64,000 nucleotides of DNA, taken from positions 5,828,001 to 5,892,000 of the forward strand of contig NZ_CP019082.1 in NCBI RefSeq assembly GCF_001956985.1. Reading direction: 5' to 3'. The notes beneath the pieces are model-generated. The model did not search any database and had not been told where the DNA came from. It was given only the letters and a program-made list of their open reading frames with translations. Below are positions 26,142 through 34,565 of the stretch, one piece after another. The first letter of the stretch is position 1. Each line of letters begins with the position of its first letter. Both the position numbers and the translations under genes were made by a program. The stretch comes from Paludisphaera borealis. Lineage in GTDB: Bacteria; Planctomycetota; Planctomycetia; Isosphaerales; Isosphaeraceae.

Positions 26142-26422
26142 CGCGACCCTCCCGCGTACGCCTGGACGATGGCCTGACCGGGACGGGGGATGACATGCGC
26201 GGCGCGAAGTTCGCCGCTCTTGGAAGCGGCCTCGGCGCCGGCCTCGACCGCTGCGCGGACGCTGCTGACGTCGCCCCGCACCATCACGCTGACGACGCCG
26301 CCGTCGAGCTTGATGATCGGGCTGGCCAGCTCGACGCTCGCCGCCTTGAGCATGGCGTCGACCGAGGTGATCAAACAGACCAGGCCCATCGTCTCGATCA
26401 GGCCCAGCGCGTTGCCGTTCAT
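26138..26422 (-). CDS. BMC-H hexameric shell protein
   Basis: This 94-residue shell tile has the Pfam BMC pattern: ALGLIETMGLVCLITSVDAML, GGVVSVMVRGDVSSVRAAVEAGAEAA and AAHVIPRP. Hexamers tile the facets and their central pore passes small molecules. It overlaps the kinase start (ATGA). It lacks the N- and C-terminal extensions of the other two paralogues. Confidence 0.95.
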   Translation of the reverse strand: MNGNALGLIETMGLVCLITSVDAMLKAASVELASPIIKLDGGVVSVMVRGDVSSVRAAVEAGAEAASKSGELRAAHVIPRPGQAIVQAYAGGSR

Positions 26423-26473
26423 ATACTCAGGCTCCCTGTCAGAGGAAACTCGTGGGGTGGAGGGGAAAGAGCC

Positions 26474-26797
26474 TCAGCCGATGAACGTCCGGAGGACGGC
26501 GGGATCGGGACGAGGGATCACGTGGGCGCTGACCAACTCGCCGACCCGGCTGGCAGCCTCGGCGCCGGCTTCGACGGCCGCGCGAACGCTGCCGACGTCG
26601 CCGCGGACCAGGGTCGTGATGAACGCCCCGCCGACGGAGATCTTGCCGGCCAGGGTGACGTTCGCCGCCTTGAGCATCGCGTCGGTCGCCTCGATGACGC
26701 CGACCAGCCCCTTGGTCTCGATCAAGCCCAGTGCTTCGCCGTTCACGTTGCTGCTCCCGATGTTCGTTCGCGTCGCGGGTTTTTGTGCGGTCGCCAT
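26474..26797 (-). CDS. BMC-H hexameric shell protein with N-terminal extension
   Basis: This 107-residue tile carries about 18 extra N-terminal residues (MATAQKPATRTNIGSSN) before ALGLIETKGLVGVIEATDAML. The core has GGAFITTLVRGDVGSVRAAVEAGAEAA and SAHVIPRPDP. The ATG at 26797 is used; a longer frame to 26881 runs into the neighbouring shell gene. Only 4 bases separate it from that gene's stop. Confidence 0.95.
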   Translation of the reverse strand: MATAQKPATRTNIGSSNVNGEALGLIETKGLVGVIEATDAMLKAANVTLAGKISVGGAFITTLVRGDVGSVRAAVEAGAEAASRVGELVSAHVIPRPDPAVLRTFIG

Positions 26798-26801
26798 GGC
26801 G

Positions 26802-27131
26802 TCAAGCCCCCCCGTTCGAGCCGGCCTTGCCAGCGGCGGCCTGGGCCTTGTTGAACGACAGGATGCCGCCGAGGTCTTCATGCGGGCGGGGGATCACCTG
26901 GACGCTGACGACCTCGCCGATCCGGCTGGCTGCCGCCGCGCCGGCGTCGACCGCCGCCTTCACCGCCGCCACGTCGCCGGCCACGAAGGCCGTGACCAGG
27001 CCGCTGCCGACCTTGTCCCAGCCGACCAGCTCGACGTTGGCCGCCTTGAGCATGGCGTCGCTCGCCTCGACCAGCGCCACGAATCCCTTGGTCTCGATCA
27101 TTCCGAGCGCTTCGATAGATGCTGAGGCCAC
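26802..27131 (-). CDS. BMC-H hexameric shell protein with C-terminal extension
   Basis: This 109-residue tile opens [21 protein letters not shown] and closes [15 protein letters not shown], followed by a tail rich in Ala/Gly/Asn (about 20 residues). It is the first shell gene of the operon, 84 bases downstream of pduL. Its higher position in the transcript fits a role as the major tile, which is inference. Confidence 0.95.
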   Translation of the reverse strand: MASASIEALGMIETKGFVALVEASDAMLKAANVELVGWDKVGSGLVTAFVAGDVAAVKAAVDAGAAAASRIGEVVSVQVIPRPHEDLGGILSFNKAQAAAGKAGSNGGA

Positions 27132-27215
27132 TTGGGCCCTCCTTCCACGGGTTGAGTCGATCTGCTACCGCGTTCCGTCAACGATTCGTCAGGAGTCGAT
27201 CCGTCGTCGAGAAGC

Positions 27216-27899
27216 TCACGCCTTGGTCAAGATCACGTTGCTGGCGTGCGACAGGTCGCACGCGTTGGCTTCGTCGGTGTCGATGTGCACCTCCAGCTTC
27301 CAGTCCGGATGGGTCCGGACGAGCAGGCCCTCCAGGGTGCTGGGGCAGGTGCTTTCCACCCTCATGTTCATCCGGTCCAGGTGCTTCACGCCGTAGTACT
27401 CGGCGTCCTCGGGTCCCATGTGGACGTGCCGCTCGGCCCGGATCACGCCGTTGGGCATCGCCAGCGACCCCTTGGGGCCGATCAGGAGGCAGCCGGGAGT
27501 TCCCTCGATGTCGCCCGAGAGCCGGACCGGCACGTCGATGCCCAGGCTGATGGCGTCGGTGAACGCCAGCTCGACCTGGCTGAACTTGCGGCAAGGGCCG
27601 AGGATGCGCACGCCGGGGATCATCCGCTGCCGAGGGCCGACCACCGCGACCGTCTCGTTGGCCGCGAAGTCGGTGTCCTGATAGAGCCGCTTCATCGCCG
27701 TGAGCTGGTAGCCCTGGCCGAACAGGACGTCGACGTCGGCCTGCGTCAGATGGCAGTGACGCGCCGAGATGTTGACGACCACCTTGGGCGGAACCGTCGC
27801 CGTCGCGTGGCCGTTGGTCGGCAACGCGCCGTTCAGATGCTTCAGGATGATCGAGCGGACCAGGTTTTCGACCTGGTCGCGGGTCGCCGTTGCACTCAT
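27216..27899 (-). CDS. pduL: PduL-type phosphotransacylase, BMC-targeted
   Basis: This 227-residue enzyme transfers the acyl group from CoA to phosphate inside the shell, regenerating CoA. The N-terminal helix RDQVENLVRSIILKHLNG is an encapsulation peptide. Two zinc-site clusters are visible: H48/H50 (SARHCHL) and H158/H160 (ERHVHM), with H205 (EVHID). The conserved GPRQRM loop contributes the catalytic arginine region. Its ATG overlaps the stop of the DeoR gene. Confidence 0.95.
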   Translation of the reverse strand: MSATATRDQVENLVRSIILKHLNGALPTNGHATATVPPKVVVNISARHCHLTQADVDVLFGQGYQLTAMKRLYQDTDFAANETVAVVGPRQRMIPGVRILGPCRKFSQVELAFTDAISLGIDVPVRLSGDIEGTPGCLLIGPKGSLAMPNGVIRAERHVHMGPEDAEYYGVKHLDRMNMRVESTCPSTLEGLLVRTHPDWKLEVHIDTDEANACDLSHASNVILTKA

Positions 27900-28729
27900 A
27901 CCTCGGTCCTCACACTCTGATTGCGAGTCGATTCGTGGGGGACGACCCCGTTCGAGCCGTGTTGTTCATCCGCCGGCGCGGTGTGGACGACGACTCCGGC
28001 CGCTTCGAGCGTCGTCCGGTACGCATCGGGCATCCGGGAATCGCTGACCAGCCGGGCGACCTCTTCGAGGCCGCACAGCCGCGAGAGGGCCAGCCGGCCG
28101 AACTTGGTCGAGTCGGCCACGATGACGACCTCTTGCCCGCAGGCCATCATCTGCCGCTCGGTCTCGACCAGAAGGAGATTCGAGTTGTAGATCCCGTCGG
28201 CCATGATCCCGCCGGCCCCCAGGATCGCCTTGCGGACCCGGATGCCCTGCATCATGGCGATCGCCAGCGGCCCGAGCGCCACGCCCGTCCGGGGATAGAC
28301 GTAGCCGCCGATCAGGATCAGGTCGGTCTGCTGGCTCGACGCCACGAGCTGGGCGATCGGCAGGCTGTTGGTGACGACCTGGATCCGCCGCCCGATCAAC
28401 GCCCGGGCGACCTCAAGGGTCGTGGTGCCGCCGTCGAGCAAGACCGTGTCGCCGTCTTCGAGCAGGGCCGCCGTCGCCTGGCCGATCGCACGCTTCTCGG
28501 CCGCCGCCGTCTGCGTCCGCTCGTCGAAGGCCGGCATGGCGCGGACCTCGCCCGAGTAAACCGCGCCGCCGTGCGTCCGCTTCACCGAACCCGCCAGGTC
28601 CAGCGATTCCAGATCGCGGCGGACCGTGCTCTCCGACACCCCGAGCGACTTCACGAGCTCTTCGAGCGTCGCAAAGCCCTGGCGGGAGATCAGTTCGAGC
28701 AGTTGTCGCCGGCGGGTCTCAGGCAGCAT
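27896..28729 (-). CDS. DeoR family transcriptional regulator of the BMC operon
   Basis: This 277-residue regulator has an N-terminal DeoR helix-turn-helix (RRRQLLELISRQGFATLEELV ... SESTVRRDLESL) and a sugar-phosphate-sensing C-terminal domain (LLDGGTTTLEVARAL, LGAGGI, VIVADSTKFGR). The ATG at 28729 (MLPETRRRQ) matches how the family begins and has AGGG 5 nt upstream; a TTG at 28771 is possible. It is the first gene of the operon, so it probably represses its own promoter until a sugar-phosphate inducer binds. Confidence 0.93.
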   Translation of the reverse strand: MLPETRRRQLLELISRQGFATLEELVKSLGVSESTVRRDLESLDLAGSVKRTHGGAVYSGEVRAMPAFDERTQTAAAEKRAIGQATAALLEDGDTVLLDGGTTTLEVARALIGRRIQVVTNSLPIAQLVASSQQTDLILIGGYVYPRTGVALGPLAIAMMQGIRVRKAILGAGGIMADGIYNSNLLLVETERQMMACGQEVVIVADSTKFGRLALSRLCGLEEVARLVSDSRMPDAYRTTLEAAGVVVHTAPADEQHGSNGVVPHESTRNQSVRTEV

Positions 28730-28766
28730 GAACGCCCTGTTCTGGAAGAATTCTCGCACGACATCC

Positions 28767-28793
28767 GTCAATAGTGTCTATCGTGGTCAATAG
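28767..28793. promoter_or_regulatory. direct repeats before the BMC operon (candidate DeoR operator)
   Basis: GTCAATAG occurs at 28767-28774 and again at 28786-28793, 19 bases apart from start to start, with a third GTCAA at 28797-28801. On the minus strand the last one forms TTGACA (28801-28796), a perfect -35 element for the operon; no -10 at the ideal 17-base spacing stands out. DeoR-type repressors often bind such spaced repeats over the promoter. Confidence 0.45.
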
Positions 28794-28801
28794 AATGTCA
28801 A

Positions 28802-28827
28802 GAACTTTCAGAAATCGTGAAAGGTTC
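28802..28827. promoter_or_regulatory. imperfect inverted repeat between BMC operon and mutM
   Basis: GAACTTTCA (28802-28810) and TGAAAGGTTC (28818-28827) form an inverted repeat with a one-base gap, around the spacer GAAATCG. It lies just upstream of the candidate -35 of the BMC operon and about 100 bases from mutM. It could bind an activator or repressor dimer. Confidence 0.4.
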
Positions 28828-28925
28828 TGAGTGAATCTTCTCGGTTTCTTGCTCGCTTCTTCACGGGGGTTGGCGACTGCTACAATGGGGAGACGCTGTT
28901 TCGACTGCTGGACTGGAGGCTTTTG

Positions 28926-29777
28926 ATGCCGGAACTCCCCGAGGTGGAAACGATGGTGCGCGGGCTCCGCCCCGCGCTGGTCGGTCGAACCGTCCCGCGG
29001 ATCGAGCTTCACGACCCTTTCCTGCTTCAAGGATGCACGGCGGAGGAGTTTTCGCGGCGGGGTAGGGACATCAAGGTTGCGGAGGTGTCGCGCCGGGGAA
29101 AATGGGTCGTGATCGGACTCGTCGGTCATGAGGGGTTGATCGTCATTCAGCCCCGGATGACTGGAGGGTTTTGGCTCGTCGAGCCGCCCCGACCCGAACA
29201 CATCCGCCTGACGTTCCGACTGGCGGAACCCGACGCGTCGGTCTGGTTCTGCGACGCGCGGAGGCTGGGGAAGATCATCTGGTTCGACGACCGCGCGCAG
29301 GCCGAGGCGGCCTTCGCCCGATCGCACGGCCCCGACGCGCTGGCGATCACCCGCGCCGAGCTGGCCGAGCGGCTTAAGCGGACGGCCCGAAGCATCAAGC
29401 CCACGCTGATGGATCAGAAGGTGGTGGCGGGGATCGGCAACATCTACGCCGACGAGATCCTGTTCGCGTCGGGGATTCATCCGACCCGCGAATCCAGCCG
29501 GCTGACGGCGGCCGAGCTGGACCGCTTGCACGCCGCGATCGCCCCGGTGCTGGCAACGGCGATCGCCGCCGAGGGGTCCAGCTTCGACGCCGGCTACCGG
29601 ACGGTCCTGGGCCTCGAAGGGGGCTTCTTGGCCGTCAATTCGATGTACGGCCGCGCCGGCGAACCGTGCAAAGGCTGCGGTTCTCCCGTCGAGAAGACGA
29701 AGATCCCCGGCCTGATCGGCCGCCCCACCTATCTTTGCCCGCGCTGTCAGCCCGTGCGACCTTCTCGCGGCAAGTGA
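28926..29777 (+). CDS. mutM: formamidopyrimidine-DNA glycosylase
   Basis: MutM/Fpg (283 residues) excises 8-oxoguanine and related lesions. After Met removal the catalytic Pro of MPELPEVET is exposed; E3 and a conserved Lys (KVAEVSRRGKWVV region) follow. The H2TH region reads MDQKVVAGIGNIYADEILF, and the C-terminal zinc finger is CKGCGSP...YLCPRCQ. The ATG at 28926 is required for the N-terminal proline; GGAGG lies at about 28916-28920. It is divergent from the BMC operon. Confidence 0.96.
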   Translation: MPELPEVETMVRGLRPALVGRTVPRIELHDPFLLQGCTAEEFSRRGRDIKVAEVSRRGKWVVIGLVGHEGLIVIQPRMTGGFWLVEPPRPEHIRLTFRLAEPDASVWFCDARRLGKIIWFDDRAQAEAAFARSHGPDALAITRAELAERLKRTARSIKPTLMDQKVVAGIGNIYADEILFASGIHPTRESSRLTAAELDRLHAAIAPVLATAIAAEGSSFDAGYRTVLGLEGGFLAVNSMYGRAGEPCKGCGSPVEKTKIPGLIGRPTYLCPRCQPVRPSRGK

Positions 29778-29831
29778 CGTGCAACCGCGGAGCCGGGAAT
29801 CGTGGGAACGTTGGGCGACTCGTTCGCATTG

Positions 29832-29918
29832 ATCACGTAGGGGCGCCCCTTGTGGGTGCCCGATCCGGATCGGCGACCTTGGCGATTCGGGCACCCACAA
29901 GGGGCACCCCTACGTGAT
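29832..29918. repeat. long inverted repeat, family 1
   Basis: Arms 29832-29863 and 29887-29918 (32 bases each, starting ATCACGTAGGGGC) are inverted copies with one mismatch around a 23-base loop. A related element lies at 56932-57017. It sits between the convergent mutM and ceramidase-like genes and can be read through in either direction as a strong hairpin. Confidence 0.9.
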
Positions 29919-30003
29919 GCGGTCTTCCGGCCACGCCGGGTGTGCGCAACTCGATAGCTGAATCGCTCCAGCCGTTGGACTCGTGCAACCAAGCCGGGCT
30001 CGA

Positions 30004-31464
30004 TCAGCCTTCGGGCCAGAGTGCGTTGATCAGCTCCAACGTCTGATCGACGAGGGCCTGGCCGCCTTCGGGGCCGACGAGGTTGCTCTCGGCGATCGCG
30101 CTGTAGCCGCCGCCGCGCTTGGCGCGCTCGGTCGGCAGGTACGAGCCCGGCCCGGCGAGCTGGATGACGAACGTCTGGAGCGCCCGGCTGCGGGCCTTGA
30201 TCTGGATGCCGAAATCGGTGAACAGCTCGAAGACGTTGGTGGTGATCGCGACGTCGCCAAGGCGGATCACGTGGAGTTCCATGGTGAAGGGGTCGACGGT
30301 CCCGGCCTTCTGACGCTCGAAGCGGTCGACGACCGTTTGATGCCAGCCGACGAGCGTGCGGTTATTGGGATCTTTGGAGAGGGTCTCGACTTTCGTTCTC
30401 GCCTCGGCGGCCTCGGCGTCCGTGACCTCCCGGACGGGGAGCTTGATCGTCGCGGTTTTGTGGACTAGCGCCGCGTCGGCGTGCTGTTCCTTCTGGGCGC
30501 CTTCGTACGCTTCTTCCCAGGCTCCGACGACGCGTTTGGCCAGCTCATCCAGCCGCGACAGGCCGCGAAGCGTCCGCATCCGTTCCTCGGCCCGTTTCCG
30601 GTACATGAGGTGGGGCGACTGGTCGCCCGCCGCGCCGGTCCAGCTCAGAACCAGCAGGCTCTTGCCGTGTCGCGCCCGGAGGGATTCGCGCACCTGGTGC
30701 CAGAAGTCGGCGTTCACGGCCGAGAGCCCCTCGACCTCCTGCGACGGGCAGGCGACGTTGACGGCCGTCGCGATCAAGTTCCCCGCGCCGTCCCAGAAGA
30801 ACAAGACCTCGACGCCATGGTCCTCGGGCCCTTCGATGTTCCGGAAGTCGGGCTTGTCGGTCGGTCCGTACATCACGGCCCGACCGTCAGCGTAGACCGA
30901 GCGGCGGTTCTGAGCCACCACGGCATGGCCGAGCCCCCAACCGGCGCGACCCGGCTTGCGCGATTCCCAGGCTTTGACCGCCGCATCGGCGACCCGCGAA
31001 GAGAGGAAGTCGAGGTACTCTTTCGGCTGCATGACGCCGTCCTTGGGGATCTCGTAGTCCCCTTCCTTCATGACGGGCGCGGTGTGCGTGTGGGTCGCGT
31101 TGAGGACCAGCTTGTTGACGTCGAAGTCCGGCATCCGCTCCTTCACGCGCCGTCGGGTCTCATTGAGGACCGCGGCGTCGATCGCGACCAGGTCGCACGA
31201 GACCAGGATCGCCAGGTCGAGGCTCTTGTCGCCATCGCGGGACTCAAACGCCAGGGCGGTCGCCGTCACGGGGCTTTCGACTTCCTTCGCCACCCGGGTA
31301 TGCATCTGGCCCGCCAATGCCACGGGGCGATCGGGCGTGATACTGACGGTCGCGCCCCCGACATGGAATTCGGCCGCCCGGGATTCGACCCGAACCCCAG
31401 CGACCACCAGAGTGACGAGGATCAGGATCGAAGACGACGGCCGGCCTGGTTTCGATGTCAACAT
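30004..31464 (-). CDS. neutral/alkaline ceramidase-like secreted hydrolase
   Basis: This 486-residue protein resembles the neutral non-lysosomal ceramidase family common in planctomycetes. A signal peptide covers about residues 1-30 (SILILVTLVVAGV). The metal-site region includes NATHTHTAPV; later regions include WTGAAGDQSPHLMYRKR and GPGSYLPTERAKRGGGY. The ATG at 31464 gives a normal signal peptide, whereas TTG at 31488 adds only polar residues. Substrate may be a sphingolipid or another amide; family membership does not settle it. Confidence 0.85.
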   Translation of the reverse strand: MLTSKPGRPSSSILILVTLVVAGVRVESRAAEFHVGGATVSITPDRPVALAGQMHTRVAKEVESPVTATALAFESRDGDKSLDLAILVSCDLVAIDAAVLNETRRRVKERMPDFDVNKLVLNATHTHTAPVMKEGDYEIPKDGVMQPKEYLDFLSSRVADAAVKAWESRKPGRAGWGLGHAVVAQNRRSVYADGRAVMYGPTDKPDFRNIEGPEDHGVEVLFFWDGAGNLIATAVNVACPSQEVEGLSAVNADFWHQVRESLRARHGKSLLVLSWTGAAGDQSPHLMYRKRAEERMRTLRGLSRLDELAKRVVGAWEEAYEGAQKEQHADAALVHKTATIKLPVREVTDAEAAEARTKVETLSKDPNNRTLVGWHQTVVDRFERQKAGTVDPFTMELHVIRLGDVAITTNVFELFTDFGIQIKARSRALQTFVIQLAGPGSYLPTERAKRGGGYSAIAESNLVGPEGGQALVDQTLELINALWPEG

Positions 31465-31809
31465 GCGTTGGAACCCCGTGAAGATCAATCGTCGGAAATC
31501 GGTCGCTCATCTTACGGCATCAAACAACCGTGCTGAAGCGCGTTGGCCGGTTCGTAGTCACACAGAACACCGAGGAACGTTTCGGAGTGGGCCCCGATCG
31601 AGATGCACTCCTGCACGAATGGTCGATCTTGCGGGTTACCCGTCATGGACCGAATCGGCTTTCTCTGGCTGAAAAGTTGTTCGCTGGACGCGGCATTGTA
31701 GGTTCTATTATGGAATGCCAGTGGCTGGTCATGCAGCCATGGTTGAAGCAACGAGGGATCGACTCGTCGACCGCGCGTTCCAGGTCAAGGTTCGAAGGGA
31801 GTTCTGGAA
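31465..31809. other. intergenic region between divergent genes
   Basis: This 345-base gap separates the ceramidase-like gene from the kinase gene. I see TATTAT at 31706-31711, which could be a -10 element for the kinase, but no good -35 at the right distance. A 79-codon open frame on the minus strand (31512-31751) has no recognisable features and is not called. Confidence 0.4.
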
Positions 31810-33330
31810 ATGAGTTCTCCGGTCCGAGTCGTCTGCCGGGGATGTTTGCGAAGCGTGGAGATCGGAGCCGGCGACGACCTCGACGTCGAGCCGAGTGGAG
31901 AGTGTCCTTTTTGCGGGCAGCCGCTCGACAGCCGGTCGCCGGCGACCGGCTCGACGGCGGACGGCGACGGCGCCGACGATTCGAACGAGCGGAACGGCGT
32001 AAGTTCTCACTCGACCTCGGATTGGGTGACGACCTGGAGCCGAGGCTCGCTCGGCAGCCTGGGCCGGTTTCAGCTTCGCGAGCGGCTGGGCGACGGCGGT
32101 TTCGGCGAGGTCTTCCTGGCCTACGACCCGAGGCTCGACCGTGACGTCGCCCTCAAGGTGCTGCGCCTGGCCAATCCCAGCGAGCGGGTGATGGAGCGCT
32201 TCTTTCGCGAGGCGCGCGCCGCGGCCCGGCTCGATCATCCCAACATCGTCGCGGTGCATGACGCCGGGTTCGACAAGGGGCGATGCTGGGTGGCCTACCA
32301 TCACGTCAGCGGCCGGCCGCTCTGGTGGTGCCGCGACCACCATCCGTTCGATCCGGCGGCCGCGGCGCGGATCCTCCGCGAGCTGGCCGACGCCGTCGAT
32401 CACGCGCATCAGCTCGGCGTCTTGCACCGCGACATCAAGCCGGCCAACATCCTGATCGACGACCACGGCCGTCCCCGGCTGATCGACTTCGGCCTCGCCC
32501 GCAGGTCCGATCTCGACTCCAGCCTCACCCACGACGGCGCCATCGTGGGGACGCCCGCCTACATGAGCCCCGAGCAGGCGCTCGGCCTGAGCCGGCAGGT
32601 CGACGAGCGGAGCGACGTCTTCAGCCTGGGCGTGATCTTCTTCGAGATCCTCGCCGGACGGCGGCCGGGGCTTTCCGCGACCCTCGCGACCCCGAACGCG
32701 ACGAGCCTCGACGGTCAGAAGCCCAATCGAGCCGATCGAACGTCACCTCTCGCGATCAATCCGGCCGTCCCCCCGGCGCTCAACCGGATCTGCATGCGGG
32801 CGATGGCCGACAAGCCTGATGAACGCTACCCCACCGCGCGGGCGCTCGCCGACGACCTCGACGCCTGGCTGCACAAGCAAGTAGGCCGGAAACGAGGGGG
32901 CGCGGCCAAGAAAGCCGTGATCGCAACCGGGCTCGTCCTGCTCTCGCTGGCCAGCGTCGCCTCGGGCTGGATGCTCGCGAACTTAAGACCGTGGGGAGCC
33001 GCCACGCGCGGCGCGTCGCCGGAGATCAGCCGGTTGCTCAGTCCTTCCACGGACGACGACGGTCGGGAGATCCCGACTTCGACTCCAACTCAAGCTCCGT
33101 CGCCGACTTCGCGCGAGCCGCACGCTTCCACCGTGGCCCTCGGCGACTCCAGGTTCGTGGGAAACCTGAGGAAGAAGCGCTACCATCTCGCCACGTGCGA
33201 CGACGTGAAGGCGATGGCGGGCGCCAACATTTATCGCCTCAAGGATCTCGCCGAGGCGGTCGAGCTGGGCCTCAAGCCGTGCGATCACTGTCAGCCCGAC
33301 TCTCAGCCGGTTCCTCAAAGCAAGGAGTGA
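31810..33330 (+). CDS. membrane Ser/Thr protein kinase with two zinc-type modules
   Basis: This 506-residue PknB-like kinase begins with a zinc ribbon (C9/C12 and C32/C35). The kinase domain spans about 86-355: P-loop LGDGGFGEVF, K116 (VALKVL), HRDIKPAN (D208) and DFG. A membrane helix lies at about 369-389. Beyond it is a Ser/Thr/Pro stretch and a terminal domain of Ada-like metal-binding type, RYHLATC...LGLKPCDHC. Planctomycetes encode many such kinases. The outside domain may sense a metal or ligand; this is inference. Confidence 0.93.
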   Translation: MSSPVRVVCRGCLRSVEIGAGDDLDVEPSGECPFCGQPLDSRSPATGSTADGDGADDSNERNGVSSHSTSDWVTTWSRGSLGSLGRFQLRERLGDGGFGEVFLAYDPRLDRDVALKVLRLANPSERVMERFFREARAAARLDHPNIVAVHDAGFDKGRCWVAYHHVSGRPLWWCRDHHPFDPAAAARILRELADAVDHAHQLGVLHRDIKPANILIDDHGRPRLIDFGLARRSDLDSSLTHDGAIVGTPAYMSPEQALGLSRQVDERSDVFSLGVIFFEILAGRRPGLSATLATPNATSLDGQKPNRADRTSPLAINPAVPPALNRICMRAMADKPDERYPTARALADDLDAWLHKQVGRKRGGAAKKAVIATGLVLLSLASVASGWMLANLRPWGAATRGASPEISRLLSPSTDDDGREIPTSTPTQAPSPTSREPHASTVALGDSRFVGNLRKKRYHLATCDDVKAMAGANIYRLKDLAEAVELGLKPCDHCQPDSQPVPQSKE

Positions 33331-33366
33331 GCGAGCAGGGGAAAGCAAGGAGTGAGCGAGCAGGGG
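33317..33366. repeat. perfect 25-base tandem duplication over the kinase stop codon
   Basis: The unit AAAGCAAGGAGTGAGCGAGC plus AGGGG occurs at 33317-33341 and again, without change, at 33342-33366. The first copy contains the kinase stop TGA (33328-33330); the second lies wholly in the 3' untranslated region. It looks like a recent slippage or duplication event. Confidence 0.9.
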
Positions 33367-33386
33367 CGACCGGTCGGTCCGTCGCC

Positions 33387-33416
33387 TTGCTCCGAAGTGG
33401 CGTCTCGTCATACAAT
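33387..33416 (+). promoter_or_regulatory. candidate promoter for chdC
   Basis: TTGCTC (33387-33392) and TACAAT (33411-33416) are separated by 18 bases, a sigma-70-like arrangement about 50 bases upstream of the chdC start. This suggests chdC has its own promoter rather than depending on the kinase gene. Confidence 0.45.
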
Positions 33417-33464
33417 CGCATTCAGAGAAACGCGACGAGAGACGCATTCAACAGAGGATCGGCG

Positions 33465-34379
33465 ATGTCTAGCGAAGCGACGACCACGACGCACGGCGGG
33501 GCCTCCGAACAGGGTGCCAAGGCGCACCCGGCGCAACACGGGCACCGGCCCGCCGCCGCGGCGAAGATCCCCGCGACGTTGATTCCCGAGACCGGCTGGC
33601 ACTTCTTCCACCTGTTCTACAAAGTCGATCGCGATCGCCTGCGAGGGTTCAGCGAGGCCGAGCGCAACGCCGGCCGCGACGAGCTGGCGAAGGTGCTGGG
33701 GACGAAGCAGCCGGGGGCGGTCGAGCAGATTCAATGCTTCGCGGTTCCCGGCCATAAGGCGGATTTCGGCGTCATGGTGGCGGGGCCGGACCTCAAGGCG
33801 CTGCACGCGGTCGAGACGGCGATCGCGGCGTCGCCGCTGGGTGCCGCCCTGGTTCAATCGTACTCGTTCTACTCGGTCACCGAGGTCTCGGAGTACGTCC
33901 CCGACGCCGACCAGTACGCGGCCATGCTCCGCGATCGCGAGCATCTCGACCCCGAGAGCAGCATGTTCAAGACCAAGGTCGCCGCCTACACCGAGCGACT
34001 CGGTCCGATGAACCAGCAGCGGCTGTATCCCGATTTTCCGGACTGGCCCTGCTTCTGCTTCTACCCCATGAGCAAGATGCGCAGCGGCGAACAGAACTGG
34101 TATCTGCTGCCGTTCGAGGAGCGCTCCGAGCTGATGTCGCAGCACGGTCGAAGCGGCATGAGGTTCGCCGGCCGGGTCAGCCAGCTCATCACCGCCTCCA
34201 CCGGCCTGGACGACTGGGAATGGGGCGTGACTCTCTGGGCTCGCAACCCGCTCTACCTCAAGGACATCGTCTACACGATGCGATTTGACGAGAGTTCCGC
34301 GAAATACGCCCTCTTCGGCGATTTCTACTTCGGCTACTTCCTCTCGCCCCGCGAGCTGGTCGACACCCTCCGCATTTAA
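33465..34379 (+). CDS. chdC: coproheme decarboxylase (HemQ/ChdC)
   Basis: This 304-residue member of the chlorite-dismutase family performs the last step of coproporphyrin-dependent heme synthesis. The signature MSQHGRSGMRF...LITASTGLDDWEWGVTLWARNPL...MRFDESSAKYALFG matches ChdC rather than true chlorite dismutases. A catalytic tyrosine candidate is in SYSFYSVTEVSEYV. It carries a His/Ala-rich N-terminal extension of about 35 residues not needed for catalysis. AGAGGA upstream supports the ATG at 33465. Confidence 0.92.
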   Translation: MSSEATTTTHGGASEQGAKAHPAQHGHRPAAAAKIPATLIPETGWHFFHLFYKVDRDRLRGFSEAERNAGRDELAKVLGTKQPGAVEQIQCFAVPGHKADFGVMVAGPDLKALHAVETAIAASPLGAALVQSYSFYSVTEVSEYVPDADQYAAMLRDREHLDPESSMFKTKVAAYTERLGPMNQQRLYPDFPDWPCFCFYPMSKMRSGEQNWYLLPFEERSELMSQHGRSGMRFAGRVSQLITASTGLDDWEWGVTLWARNPLYLKDIVYTMRFDESSAKYALFGDFYFGYFLSPRELVDTLRI

Positions 34380-34451
34380 CCATCTGTGAGGCCGCCGAGA
34401 CACCTGCCCTCATGAAAATGGGGGCGCGCGGTCGTTACGCGGCCGGCCCCC

Positions 34452-34547
34452 AATACGAGCCCGAAACGCGAGCGAGTGCATGGTCTTGCATTCGCCTATT
34501 CCGCACACCAGGTGGGAATTCACTCGCTGGCGCTTCGGGCTTGTATT
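34452..34547. repeat. inverted repeat, family 2, copy A
   Basis: Left arm 34452-34481 (AATACGAGCCCGAAACGCGA...) and right arm 34518-34547 (...GCTTCGGGCTTGTATT) are imperfect inverted copies. It lies between the convergent chdC and a minus-strand hypothetical gene. The arms diverge more than in copies B and C, so this looks like an older copy. Confidence 0.85.
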
Positions 34548-34565
34548 TCGCTTCCCGAGAGTCCC

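Noticed and set aside
29747-29992. Minus-strand open frame across the family 1 palindrome
   Set aside because: Most of its sequence is the repeat element itself, so it is not treated as a gene.
31512-31751. Minus-strand 79-codon open frame between ceramidase-like and kinase genes
   Set aside because: It has no RBS, no recognised motif, and occupies a region expected to hold two divergent promoters.
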